In this document: positions 1 through 8,453 of the stretch, one piece after another
Numbering within the stretch: position 1 is the stretch's first letter
Layout of the letters: each line of letters starts with the position of its first letter
DNA from: Brevibacillus borstelensis
GTDB lineage: Bacteria > Bacillota > Bacilli > Brevibacillales > Brevibacillaceae
Reading direction: 5' to 3'
NCBI RefSeq assembly: GCF_003710865.1
Contig: NZ_RHHO01000007.1
Location: forward strand, 1 to 64,000
DNA length: 64,000 nucleotides
The notes under the pieces: generated by a model
Databases searched by the model: none
Seen by the model: only the letters and a program-made list of their open reading frames with translations
Told to the model about the DNA's origin: nothing
Translations under genes and position numbers: made by a program

Positions 1-13
1 CTGGGCGCACCAA

Positions 14-43
14 GAAAAAAAAGACGGGTGCTCCCGTCTTTTT
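14..43 (-). terminator. Intrinsic terminator after yugI-like gene
   Basis: Perfect 8 bp inverted repeat AAGACGGG/CCCGTCTT (21-28 and 33-40) with a 4-base loop, followed on the minus strand by a run of T. It lies just past the stop of the S1-domain gene. Confidence 0.85.
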
Positions 44-65
44 CCTGCTCTGATATGGTTAGGCC

Positions 66-479
66 CTAGTAGCCGCGTTTTGCGTTCTTTTTGTTGATCG
101 TAGCAAGGTTCTCCTCACTGTGCTTCAACCATTTTTTCATCTTGTCCTCGAAGGAAGCTGCGCTATCGCGTCTTGAATTGCCCCCGCGGTCGCCTCCACG
201 AAATCCACCCCCGCGACGCTCTTCACGCTCTGGACGCTCCGGCGCAGGCAGTGCGGCGCGAACCGAAAGCGAGATCTTACCTGCATCATCAATGGAGAGG
301 ACTTTTACTTTGACCTGATCTCCTACGGAAAAGTGATCGTTGATATCTTTGACAAAACCGTTTGCTACTTGGGAAATGTGGACTAGCCCCTGCTCGGTTT
401 CGCTGACTGCTACGAACATCCCAAACGGTTTAATTGCTGTCACTTTTCCCTCGATGATGCTTCCCACTTGTACTGCCAT
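66..479 (-). CDS. yugI: S1-domain RNA-binding protein (YugI/GSP13-like)
   Basis: 137 aa. Residues 1-75 form one S1 RNA-binding domain (VGSIIEGKVTAIKPFGMFV, then GLVHISQV and KVKVLSID). The middle is a low-complexity Arg/Gly-rich linker (about 80-105, with RRGGGFRGGDRGG) and the C-terminus is a basic helix (KMKKWLKHSEEN). Length and order match B. subtilis general stress protein 13 (YugI/CvfD family), a cytosolic protein that associates with ribosomes or RNA; the exact role here is inferred from the family. The RG-rich linker is longer than in B. subtilis YugI as I recall it and probably adds non-specific RNA binding. Single-gene unit with its own terminator. Confidence 0.88.
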   Translation of the reverse strand: MAVQVGSIIEGKVTAIKPFGMFVAVSETEQGLVHISQVANGFVKDINDHFSVGDQVKVKVLSIDDAGKISLSVRAALPAPERPEREERRGGGFRGGDRGGNSRRDSAASFEDKMKKWLKHSEENLATINKKNAKRGY

Positions 480-759
480 TCAGTTTGCACTCCTTTTATC
501 ATTTCCCAAAAATGGTGAGAACCTCTACTAGAAGCCTCATTACATTAGTATAGCAGAGATAATCAATGACTGAAAAGCCTATTCTTTCTAGGAACGCTCT
601 ATTACCAGCTTACCCCGTCTGGGATGATCGGTAGAATGCTCCTGCTATTCCGATCTCCGCTATTTTTTTATTTGGCAGCAGATGCAATCATTGGTTCCAC
701 TCCCATCTTTTCCTCCAGTCTGTCCTTCATCCTAGGATGGATAACACTTTGCCATTTTA
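480..759. other. Intergenic region, no supported gene
   Basis: 280 bases between the yugI-like start and the end of the vanZ-like gene. It should hold the yugI promoter; I found no convincing -35/-10 pair, and no tRNA or riboswitch. One 20-codon minus-strand reading frame lies near 675-735 but has no ribosome binding site. Confidence 0.5.
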
Positions 760-1254
760 TCACCTTGTTTTTCGGCTTCTCCAAAGCGACCATACGGCAA
801 TGATCAGCAGCATCGTACTCACGCCGATCCCATCCAGGACTACATCGGCGACCTGTCCGGTCCTGTCAGGGGTAAACGTTTGATGCCATTCGTCCAGCAC
901 GGCCACAGCCAGGCTTAAAAAAGCGCTCCAGGGCAAAGCCACCATAGCAGTCAAGCGCTGACGCAATACCCGATACCACGCCGCCGCCAAAATGGCAAAT
1001 ACAGAAAAATGCGTTCCCTTGCGGAGAAAGAACTCAATAACCCCTGCTACTCCATTATTGTCAATACTGATCTCTTTTTTTCCATACTGAAAGGAAAAAT
1101 CCTGCCAATTTTCTGAAACCGTCCCTTCATCGACAAACTTTGAAATCGTACCGCGAATATCCTGCTTCCCGTACGGTGTCGATGATGAGATGAACAATCC
1201 CGCAAGTATGCCCACCAGCAGGATGATCTCAAGCACTCGTTTCGCTCTTCCCAC
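760..1254 (-). CDS. VanZ family membrane protein
   Basis: 164 aa from the GTG at 1254, which sits 6 bases after AAGGAGG; the open frame extends 40 codons further upstream but that part has no ribosome binding site and is poor in membrane character. One TM helix at the N-terminus (LEIILLVGILAGLF), then three more around the VanZ signature LDEWHQTFTPDRTGQVADVV near residue 125. VanZ proteins are small integral membrane proteins; the namesake gives low-level teicoplanin resistance, but most relatives have no known function, so none is assigned. Stands alone, with no recognisable partner. Confidence 0.8.
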   Translation of the reverse strand: MGRAKRVLEIILLVGILAGLFISSSTPYGKQDIRGTISKFVDEGTVSENWQDFSFQYGKKEISIDNNGVAGVIEFFLRKGTHFSVFAILAAAWYRVLRQRLTAMVALPWSAFLSLAVAVLDEWHQTFTPDRTGQVADVVLDGIGVSTMLLIIAVWSLWRSRKTR

Positions 1255-1362
1255 TTGCCTCCTCCTTAACGCCGCTGCCTGTCTTATGCTGCTTTTCTTT
1301 CTTTTATCATAACAAAATATAGCAGCGGTCTGCCGCCAGCATGCAAGTTGTTTGTGAAAACG

Positions 1363-1391
1363 AGAAAATGCCAACCGCTATTGGTTGGCAT
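1363..1391 (-). terminator. Terminator of RND efflux operon
   Basis: Inverted repeat ATGCCAACC/GGTTGGCAT (1368-1376 and 1383-1391) overlapping the stop codon of the RND permease, with TTTTC following on the minus strand. Confidence 0.7.
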
Positions 1392-4300
1392 CTCGCGGCG
1401 AAGCCGACAAGGGCAAGAAATCTTCTTTGGACAGCTCTCTCGGTCTCTCCGAAGCCGGCTGTTGCACCGAGTCTTCATACGAGTAAGGCTGCCCGTCCGG
1501 ACTCTTTCGTTTCCGACCTCGGCTATCCAGACGGCGCACCTTTTCATTTTCCCACCAGGTGTGCAGATGCTGCCGGATGGCGGGAACGCTCAATGGCTGA
1601 CTGTACAATCGTCGATACTCGGAACCGAGATAGATGGCCGGTGTCAGGACGATGACGGCGTAGATGGCCAATAGCGTTCCGATCAAAAGAGCAGCCGCGA
1701 AGGGCGCGTGCAGATCATCCCCGTTGCCAAGTCCGCAGGCAAACGGCAGGCAGGCAACTGTCAGCGCTGCGAAAACACTGATCAGACCCGGGACAGACCT
1801 CGCAGCCTGGGCTCTGATTCCATCCAGAAGCGTTTCAGCGTCCTCTTTTGTTTCAGCAAGCCGGTTCAGGAAGATCACGGCTTGCTGCACCATGATCGCG
1901 GCCGCGGCAGCAATGCCGTAAAAGCCCATCACGTTCAGCGGCCGGTCAAACAGCAACAGGCCGAACATCACGCCGCCGGACAGCACAGGCAAAAGGGCAA
2001 GCGCAATGATACCGTCACGCATTCTGCGCAGAAGCAGCATGCTTGCCACTAGTATCGTCGCGATGGCGGCAAAGCCGGCGAGGAAACGTCCGGTCGCGTC
2101 TGTGTCATTTGTTGCCTCTTCCTGCTCTTTTTTCAATTCGGAAGCGCTTAAAATGCGATACCCCTCCGGAATCGGCGTTTCTTCCTCCATCTGGTGCGAA
2201 ATCGAGTACGAGATGCCCTCAATCCAACTCTGTACGGAAACGGCGCTGCTTACCAGAAATACGTAATCGCCGTCCTCTCGCTGATAAACAGGCGGTTCAT
2301 CCGTAAGCGACCAGTCGGCCAGCTCCTGCAGGCGAACGGCTCCCGCCGGAGTGCGGATCAAGATGTTTTTGACCTGGTCGGCATGCTCCATCCAGTTGTC
2401 GGGAAAGCGGACTGTCACCGGAACGCTCTGGCTGTTCCAGGTCATATTTCCCGCCGTCTGCTTTCCAAGATAGCTCTCCATCTGCCGCCGTACTTCGGCC
2501 TCCGTCACGCGGTAACGGGCAAGCACATCCTGTTTCGGTTTGATCGCGATATACGTACCTGTCGTACCGGAACCGAGACGCTCATCCGTGATGATTTCCT
2601 TGCCGTCTTTATCCAGCCAGCGCATTTCCTGCAAAAAGCTGACGACCTGCATCGCGATGCCTTTGGTCGTATGGAGAGACGGCCCCTTTACCGTGACCTC
2701 CAGGCGGGTCTTTTGATCATCCGAGACGACCATGGCAAACGGATCGGTACGGGGAATCTCCCTCAAGCTTTTCTCCAGCTCTTTTTCCAGGTCAATGCGG
2801 GTCCGCGTCCATTCGTCCTTCTCTTCCAGCTGAAGATGGAAAATTAGATTTTCCTTGGACGCCACCGTATAGACATCCCGTACCTCCTCGAGAGCCAGCA
2901 GACGCTCTTCCGCTGCTTTGGCAGCCTGCATGGCTTCATCGATGGTGCTGCCCTTGATCATCGCCAGGGAGAGTGTCTTTTTATGTCCGTCTGTTTTGCT
3001 GTACGGATCGACCGGCACAAATGAATGGAACAGAACCACTGCAATCAAGGAGACAGCCAACGCTATTCCAAATGGCAAAAATCTTTGCCCGACGGTTCGC
3101 TCCCAGCGGGAAACCAGATACTTTGTCCACTTGCCGCCTCTCCCCTGACGTGCTGGTCCAAAACCTTCGGGAAGCCAGGCAGCAATCAGGATCGGAACGA
3201 TAAAGCCGTAGACGCCCAGCATTACCACCGTACCAATCAGCGTTACCGGCAGCACGTCATGCAGGAGCGGCAGGTCAGCAGACTTCATGATATCTGTCGT
3301 CATCAGCCCGGTCAGGCAGGCTGCGAGAATCACAATCGCAAGCAAGACCGGCTTCATCAACTCTCTTGCGTGATTCAGGCAATTCTCCTGGGAAGGAACC
3401 CCTTCCTGTCCGATCCGGTGAAAAAGCGGTACGCCCGCTCCTGCAAACAAAACGGCAAACAGCGCAACCGGCCCGATCGAGGTGAGCGTGAGCGGTATGC
3501 CGCAAAGCCACATGCCTCCCAGCAAGGCTCCCGTGGCCATAAGCTGGGACAGAAGAGACAGGCTTCCTGCCATCAGGCTGCGGAGGATGATGCCCACAGC
3601 AAGCGCGGTGCCGAGTGTGAGCAGCATAACCAGCCAGCCTGTATCACGAACAGCCGCGGTCAATTTGGCGGCAAAGTCATCCGCCAGGTCAATCTGGTAC
3701 CGCCCTTTCGCCGCATTGTTCAATTCGCTGACCGTATTCATCACTTCAGCCCGGATCGAGGGAAGCTGGGAGCCTGCTGCTCCGTACACCGTGATACCGA
3801 CAGCAGGCTCTCCTCTGTATACGTACACGGATTCCCCCTTGCTTCCTCTGAGGTCGCGGATGTCAACGAGCGTCTTCAAGGGGATGTAGCCCCGTTCGGT
3901 AGAGATGAGCTGTTTCCCCAGTTCCTGTGGACTCGTCCACTCCGCAGACCATTGAAGGTGAGTCTGATCCGTTCCTGTTCCGACGCTGCCGACTTGTTCC
4001 CGGGCAGCTTTTCCCTGCATCTGGCCGATCACATCTCCGGGGGTCAGTCCGTATACCTGCAGCATCGATGGACGGAATACCAGCTCCATTTCCTGACGGA
4101 GGCTGGTATTGTCTACTTCCACACGCGCCACTCCCGGAATCGCCCCGATTTTTTCGGCCACTTCATACCGGGCCGCGTCAGAGATCGTTTGTACATCGGA
4201 GCCATGCACAAGATAGTAGCCAACGCGATCATCCGCCAGGTTGGACTGGCTAAGCTTCCAGTCGCTTACGGGGAGAGAGGCGGCCAATTCCCGCAGCTTG

Positions 4301-4626
4301 CTCTCCAGCTTTTCCCGGTCGTCCCCAAACAGACTGTTGCGTGTCTTGACCGTGATCATTGCTGAACCGGCCTGTGCTCTTGCCGATATTTTCAGGGCGA
4401 GACCTGTGGAGCGGATCGCCTCCTCAGCGGGTCTCGCCACTTTTTCATCGACCATCTCCGCGCTCATGCCTGAAGCGGTAAAACGAACCGTATACTCCGG
4501 CAGTGGCCGGTCGGGGAAAAGCCTGATCTCCATGCGGAGCGCGGCCCCCACGGCCAAAAGACAACAAACCAGCGCCAAAAGCTTGGCCAACGCAGGCCAT
4601 GTAGAAGCAAACGTCCGGTTATTCAT
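1378..4626 (-). CDS. RND efflux transporter permease (AcrB-like, divergent)
   Basis: 1082 aa, normal size for the AcrB/SwrC family. TM1 lies at residues 13-31, a first large extracellular porter region follows, then a TM block about 330-480 and TM7 near 520-540, a second porter region, and a final TM block about 855-990. An 80-residue hydrophilic, charged tail ends the protein. The N-terminal porter signature (RLFPDRPLPEYTVRFTASG, EKVARPAEEAI) is clear. The usual proton-relay residues are not evident: TM4 reads FAGAGVPLFHRI where AcrB has a DD pair, and TM10 reads IMVQQAVIFLNR without the lysine. It overlaps the adaptor gene by 8 bases, so the two are translationally coupled. Substrate unknown. 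Confidence 0.85.
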   Translation of the reverse strand: MNNRTFASTWPALAKLLALVCCLLAVGAALRMEIRLFPDRPLPEYTVRFTASGMSAEMVDEKVARPAEEAIRSTGLALKISARAQAGSAMITVKTRNSLFGDDREKLESKLRELAASLPVSDWKLSQSNLADDRVGYYLVHGSDVQTISDAARYEVAEKIGAIPGVARVEVDNTSLRQEMELVFRPSMLQVYGLTPGDVIGQMQGKAAREQVGSVGTGTDQTHLQWSAEWTSPQELGKQLISTERGYIPLKTLVDIRDLRGSKGESVYVYRGEPAVGITVYGAAGSQLPSIRAEVMNTVSELNNAAKGRYQIDLADDFAAKLTAAVRDTGWLVMLLTLGTALAVGIILRSLMAGSLSLLSQLMATGALLGGMWLCGIPLTLTSIGPVALFAVLFAGAGVPLFHRIGQEGVPSQENCLNHARELMKPVLLAIVILAACLTGLMTTDIMKSADLPLLHDVLPVTLIGTVVMLGVYGFIVPILIAAWLPEGFGPARQGRGGKWTKYLVSRWERTVGQRFLPFGIALAVSLIAVVLFHSFVPVDPYSKTDGHKKTLSLAMIKGSTIDEAMQAAKAAEERLLALEEVRDVYTVASKENLIFHLQLEEKDEWTRTRIDLEKELEKSLREIPRTDPFAMVVSDDQKTRLEVTVKGPSLHTTKGIAMQVVSFLQEMRWLDKDGKEIITDERLGSGTTGTYIAIKPKQDVLARYRVTEAEVRRQMESYLGKQTAGNMTWNSQSVPVTVRFPDNWMEHADQVKNILIRTPAGAVRLQELADWSLTDEPPVYQREDGDYVFLVSSAVSVQSWIEGISYSISHQMEEETPIPEGYRILSASELKKEQEEATNDTDATGRFLAGFAAIATILVASMLLLRRMRDGIIALALLPVLSGGVMFGLLLFDRPLNVMGFYGIAAAAAIMVQQAVIFLNRLAETKEDAETLLDGIRAQAARSVPGLISVFAALTVACLPFACGLGNGDDLHAPFAAALLIGTLLAIYAVIVLTPAIYLGSEYRRLYSQPLSVPAIRQHLHTWWENEKVRRLDSRGRKRKSPDGQPYSYEDSVQQPASERPRELSKEDFLPLSASPRDANQ

Positions 4627-5857
4627 CTTCCACCTTCACCGCCTCGCCGTCCACCACGTAGGATAGTCCGGAGGAGACGATCTGATCCCCCTGCTGCAAT
4701 CCTTCCAAGACCTCGTAATGGGTTCCGTACAAATTGCCAACCTTGACAGGCTGCTTTTTAATCGTGTTTTCTACAATTTTCATGACGTAGTAGGACTCCT
4801 CGGCAACACCTACGCTTGTGACGGGTACAAACAAGGAGTTGTTGGTCTTTACCTGGTAGACGCAGGTTACGGCCATTCCGCCTCTCCAGTGGTCCGCTTT
4901 TTCCCGGACAGTCACTTCCACCGGATAGGTGCCGGTCGCCGTATCCATCACAGGCGCGACAAAGGAGACGACCCCCTCCGCCTCCGTACCGTCCGCTGCC
5001 TTGACCACCACCGTCTTGCCTTTCTGCCAACTGCCGATCTGCCCGCTGTCCACTTGCAGCTTGACCAGCCACTGCGATGTATCCACCAGACGGATGACTT
5101 CGCTTCCCGGTCCGGTCTGCTCCGACTCGGTCTGCGCAATCGACGCAACCACTCCGTTAAAAGGAGCCTTCAGCACCGCGTCAGCCGCTTCCTGACGAGC
5201 TCGCGTCAACTGGACATTGGCCTGCTGGACTTCTGCGTTGGCCGCTTCGATCTCCAGCTTGTCGGCGCCTTTTTTCAGCTCGTCATAGCGAATCTGCTGT
5301 TCCTGGAAAGCAATTGCGGCCTGCCTGTCGGCAAGTGCCAATCGATCCAGCTCATCCTTGGCAATCGCGCCATTTGCATACAAAAGCTGTGCCTGGGCGT
5401 GCTCTTCGGCAGCCTTGGCAGCGTTCTGCTTTGCTTTTTCCACCTGCAGCCGCTGCGTCTCCAGCTCATGCTGCTCGGGTCCCTGCAAGGTCTTGGCGCG
5501 GCGGACGCTGGCACTGGCTACTTGCCCCTGAGCGGCAGACACTTCCTGCTGGAATACCGACGTATCGAGAGAAGCCAGGGTTTGTCCCGCTTTGACCTCG
5601 CTGCCCTTTTGCACAAATATTTGCGCGATTTTTCCCGAACGTGCAAATGAAAGCGAGAGTTCTTTCAAAGGCGAGATCACGCCGGAAATTTCCTGTGTCA
5701 ATCCGTCTTGCGGCGGTTCAACTGTATAAGCGTTTACGGTCTTTACCTTGATGACTGTCTCTTCTTCCAGCCGCTTCAAACTTTGTACGCTCTCACTCAG
5801 CTTCCCGCACCCCGTCAGCAACAGCGCAACCAGCGTGAGCCCGATCCATTTTTTCAT
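4619..5857 (-). CDS. RND periplasmic-adaptor-like lipoprotein (HlyD/MFP family)
   Basis: 412 aa. The signal peptide ends in the lipobox LLTGC (Cys17), so the protein is predicted to be lipid-anchored on the outer face of the membrane. A biotinyl-lipoyl-like half motif (IFVQKGSEVKAGQTLASLD) lies near 78-96, a long coiled coil rich in Q/E/A follows at about 100-215, then the second lipoyl half (VLKAPFNGVVASI) and a beta-barrel domain, ending in a membrane-proximal domain. It is the partner of the RND permease and is transcribed first. In a monoderm cell there is no outer membrane channel, so the pair probably moves lipophilic compounds out of the membrane leaflet or wall space; this is inference. 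Confidence 0.88.
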   Translation of the reverse strand: MKKWIGLTLVALLLTGCGKLSESVQSLKRLEEETVIKVKTVNAYTVEPPQDGLTQEISGVISPLKELSLSFARSGKIAQIFVQKGSEVKAGQTLASLDTSVFQQEVSAAQGQVASASVRRAKTLQGPEQHELETQRLQVEKAKQNAAKAAEEHAQAQLLYANGAIAKDELDRLALADRQAAIAFQEQQIRYDELKKGADKLEIEAANAEVQQANVQLTRARQEAADAVLKAPFNGVVASIAQTESEQTGPGSEVIRLVDTSQWLVKLQVDSGQIGSWQKGKTVVVKAADGTEAEGVVSFVAPVMDTATGTYPVEVTVREKADHWRGGMAVTCVYQVKTNNSLFVPVTSVGVAEESYYVMKIVENTIKKQPVKVGNLYGTHYEVLEGLQQGDQIVSSGLSYVVDGEAVKVEDE

Positions 5858-6147
5858 TCCATCAGCTCCTGCTCAAAACTTTTTTTCCCTAAAATGAACA
5901 TAAAATGACAAAATATATTTTACAGAAGGGTCGGACTATTTGTACCACTTTTCTGTCATTTTTTATTTTTCTTTATTAATCTCCGGCTGCGTTCGTCACT
6001 CGTTTGTAACTCTTCCTGTTATTATAGTAGAAAAAGTGGAAATCCTCACGCTTTTCAGTTCGCAGCATCTCCGTTTTCAGAGGGATTCCATTTTTGACAA
6101 CGCTTTCAGCTGTGTGCAGTTCAATTTTGATGGTGGGAGTGAGCTTC
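5858..6147. other. Divergent intergenic region between RND operon and scoAB
   Basis: 290 bases, strongly AT-rich at 5880-6000. It must carry promoters for both directions. The only element I can name is a cre-like site at 6094-6108. No RNA gene seen. Confidence 0.5.
6094..6108 (+). promoter_or_regulatory. Candidate cre site (CcpA) upstream of scoAB
   Basis: TTGACAACGCTTTCA matches the degenerate Bacillus cre consensus WTGNAANCGNWNNCW at all but one fixed position (C instead of A). It lies 40 bases before the scoA start, as expected for carbon catabolite repression of a ketone-body or acetoacetate CoA-transferase operon. Confidence 0.45.
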
Positions 6148-6840
6148 ATGGCAAAAATCTACACGTCCTACGCGGACATCGTGGCTGACATCCACGACGG
6201 AGCCACCCTTTTGGTCGGCGGCTTCGGTCTCGTCGGAATTCCTGAGAATCTGATCATTGCTTTGCGAGACAAGGGCGTGAAGGACCTGACTGTCGTCTCC
6301 AACAACTGCGGCGTGGACGACTGGGGTCTTGGCCTTTTGCTCAAGGAAAAGCAGATCAAAAAGATGGTCTCTTCATACGTTGGCGAAAACAAGGAATTCG
6401 AGCGGCAGTTCCTCTCGGGAGAGCTGGAAGTGGAGCTGACGCCGCAGGGTACACTCGCTGAACGGATTCGGGCAGGCGGTGCCGGAATTCCCGCCTTCTA
6501 CACCCCTGCTGGAGTAGGAACACCAGTCGCAGAGGGCAGAGAGACCCGCGACTTTGGCGGCAAGGAATACTTGCTCGAATATGGCATCACAGGCGATTTC
6601 GCCTTGGTCAAGGCGTGGAAGGCAGACAAGATGGGCAACCTCGTCTTCCGCAAAACGGCTCGCAACTTCAACCCGATGATGGCAGCTGCGGGGAAAATAA
6701 CGATCGTCGAGGTAGAGGAAATCGTGGAGACGGGCGAGCTTGATCCCGATCACATTCACACGCCGAGCATTTACGTGCAGCGCCTGATCCAGGCCCCCTC
6801 TTTTGAAAAGCGGATCGAGCGCAGAACGGTGCGTCAATAA
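6148..6840 (+). CDS. scoA: 3-oxoacid CoA-transferase subunit A
   Basis: 230 aa from the ATG at 6148 (preceded by GGGAGTGAG); an in-frame extension to 6094 has no ribosome binding site and would overlap the cre-like element. It is the alpha subunit of a class I CoA-transferase that moves CoA between succinyl-CoA and acetoacetate or a related 3-oxoacid. Glycine-rich CoA-binding motif [19 protein letters not shown] is at 17-35, and the family motif [14 protein letters not shown] at about 53-66. Followed 37 bases later by subunit B. The exact acid substrate cannot be read from sequence; the pair is most like B. subtilis ScoAB. Confidence 0.92.
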   Translation: MAKIYTSYADIVADIHDGATLLVGGFGLVGIPENLIIALRDKGVKDLTVVSNNCGVDDWGLGLLLKEKQIKKMVSSYVGENKEFERQFLSGELEVELTPQGTLAERIRAGGAGIPAFYTPAGVGTPVAEGRETRDFGGKEYLLEYGITGDFALVKAWKADKMGNLVFRKTARNFNPMMAAAGKITIVEVEEIVETGELDPDHIHTPSIYVQRLIQAPSFEKRIERRTVRQ

Positions 6841-6877
6841 CGGGAGCCACCCAGTATGAACGAAGGAGGACAACGCT

Positions 6878-7534
6878 ATGTCTCTTACGCGTGAACAAAT
6901 TGCGATGCGCGCCGCCCAGGAAGTGCAGGACGGCTTTTATGTAAATCTGGGAATCGGCATGCCGACGCTTGTGGCCAACTACATTCCCGAGGGGATGACC
7001 GTCGTGCTGCAGTCTGAAAACGGACTGCTCGGGATCGGTCCCTACCCCACTGAGTCCGAGGTAGACCCCGATCTGATCAACGCCGGAAAAGAAACGGTCA
7101 CGGCAATACCGGGCGCCGCTTACTTCTCCAGTGCCGAATCGTTTGCCATGATCCGCGGCGGCCACATCGATCTGGCCATCCTCGGCGCGATGGAAGTATC
7201 CGCTGCCGGCGACCTCGCCAACTGGATGATCCCCGGCAAGATGATCAAGGGCATGGGCGGCGCCATGGATCTGGTGCACGGCGCCAAGAAAATCGTCGTG
7301 ATCATGGATCATGTGAACAAGCACGGCGAGCCGAAAATTTTAAACGAGTGCGCCCTGCCATTGACCGGAAAAAGAGTGGTCAATCGGATCATCACCGACC
7401 GGGCCGTGCTGGACGTGACCCCGGAAGGTCTGCTGCTGGTGGAAGTAGCGGAAGGCTACACGCCGGAGGATATTCAGGCCTGCACGCAGCCAAAGCTGTT
7501 GGTGTCCAGCGTGTTAAAAACAGTCAAGGTCTAG
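6878..7534 (+). CDS. scoB: 3-oxoacid CoA-transferase subunit B
   Basis: 218 aa, with GAAGGAGG nine bases upstream of the ATG. It is the beta subunit, with the catalytic glutamate in the conserved block [10 protein letters not shown] near residue 48, which forms the glutamyl-CoA thioester intermediate. Other family blocks are [13 protein letters not shown] (about 25-37) and [15 protein letters not shown] (about 91-105). It forms an operon with scoA, closed by a strong terminator. Confidence 0.93.
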   Translation: MSLTREQIAMRAAQEVQDGFYVNLGIGMPTLVANYIPEGMTVVLQSENGLLGIGPYPTESEVDPDLINAGKETVTAIPGAAYFSSAESFAMIRGGHIDLAILGAMEVSAAGDLANWMIPGKMIKGMGGAMDLVHGAKKIVVIMDHVNKHGEPKILNECALPLTGKRVVNRIITDRAVLDVTPEGLLLVEVAEGYTPEDIQACTQPKLLVSSVLKTVKV

Positions 7535-7546
7535 GCAAAGTGAAAG

Positions 7547-7575
7547 CCGCCGTGAACATATCCCGGCGGTTTTTT
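7547..7575 (+). terminator. Terminator of scoAB
   Basis: CCGCCG/CGGCGG stem (7547-7552 and 7564-7569) followed by six T. Confidence 0.85.
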
Positions 7576-7745
7576 CTTGGCAAAATGGATGCGATTTCTA
7601 CGGGGCTGCCGCGCCGTCAGCGGGCAAACGGAAGAAATGAATCCGACCTTGTACTTACGCTAAACCAAAAAGCGGTTTTCCATTATGTGTATAATAACAA
7701 GAGAAAAACATTCGCTTTTTACCGGATCGGAAAGGAGAATTCCCG

Positions 7746-8453
7746 ATGATGCCTGCTGTCGGTTGTCTTGTTTTGCACGGATTCGCTGGAGATATCCGCG
7801 ATGTACTCCCCCTGGCCAACGCTCTGCGCGCCGAAGGGTATCACGTAGAATGCCCCACACTGGAAGGACACGGGCTGGACAGACGGGTACTTGCCAAAAG
7901 CACGCGCAAGGACTGGCTGCGTTCCGCAGACGAAGCCTACAAACGCCTTTCCCTGCGCGCCCAGGAGATCATCGTGATCGGTTTTTCCATGGGCGGCCTG
8001 CTCGCCATCAACCTCGTCCACCGCTATCCGGCGCGGCTTTTGATTACCATCAATACGCCTTACGCCTACTGGGATGTCGAACAGGCGCTTGCTTATTTGC
8101 GCGAGGATTTTTCTTCCCACTCGCGCAGGTATGTACAGGGACTGGTCAAAATTCCTGTCCGCAGCATGCTGCAGTTCCGTCAGTTGCTTGCCGAGACGAA
8201 AGCGATTCTGCCGCAGGTTTCGATCCCTTACGTCCTGCTGCAGTCGCGCCGGGATGACACTGTTCAGGCTCGCAGCGCCGAGCATTTGGCCAGCAGCGTT
8301 TCCCCCTCTTGCGCTCCACATATCACCTGGTATGATCGTTCCGGTCATATGATTTTTCACGATGCCGACCGGGATGACGCCATTGCCCGGGTTCTAGCTG
8401 CGGTACGCGAGCACTCTCCTGCTCCGCCACCCGAGGGAAACGAGAAGCAATGA
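7746..8453 (+). CDS. Alpha/beta-hydrolase, carboxylesterase type
   Basis: 235 aa, preceded by AAAGGAG. Compact alpha/beta-hydrolase: oxyanion-hole motif LHGFAGD at 9-15, nucleophile elbow GFSMGG (Ser near 80), acid in SRRDDTV (about 176) and catalytic His in RSGHMIF (about 206). The size and order match thermostable monoacylglycerol lipase/carboxylesterases such as Est30. It probably hydrolyses short acyl esters in the cytosol, as no signal peptide is seen. Its last 60 bases overlap the end of the convergent MFS gene. Confidence 0.88.
   Translation: MMPAVGCLVLHGFAGDIRDVLPLANALRAEGYHVECPTLEGHGLDRRVLAKSTRKDWLRSADEAYKRLSLRAQEIIVIGFSMGGLLAINLVHRYPARLLITINTPYAYWDVEQALAYLREDFSSHSRRYVQGLVKIPVRSMLQFRQLLAETKAILPQVSIPYVLLQSRRDDTVQARSAEHLASSVSPSCAPHITWYDRSGHMIFHDADRDDAIARVLAAVREHSPAPPPEGNEKQ

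Noticed and set aside
675-735. 20-codon frame MKDRLEEKMGV-type after the vanZ-like gene
   Set aside because: No usable ribosome binding site and no terminator; too short to separate from chance.
3025-4365. 446-codon plus-strand open frame across the RND permease
   Set aside because: Antisense shadow, low hydrophobic order, rich in His/Arg/Gln as expected from reverse reading.
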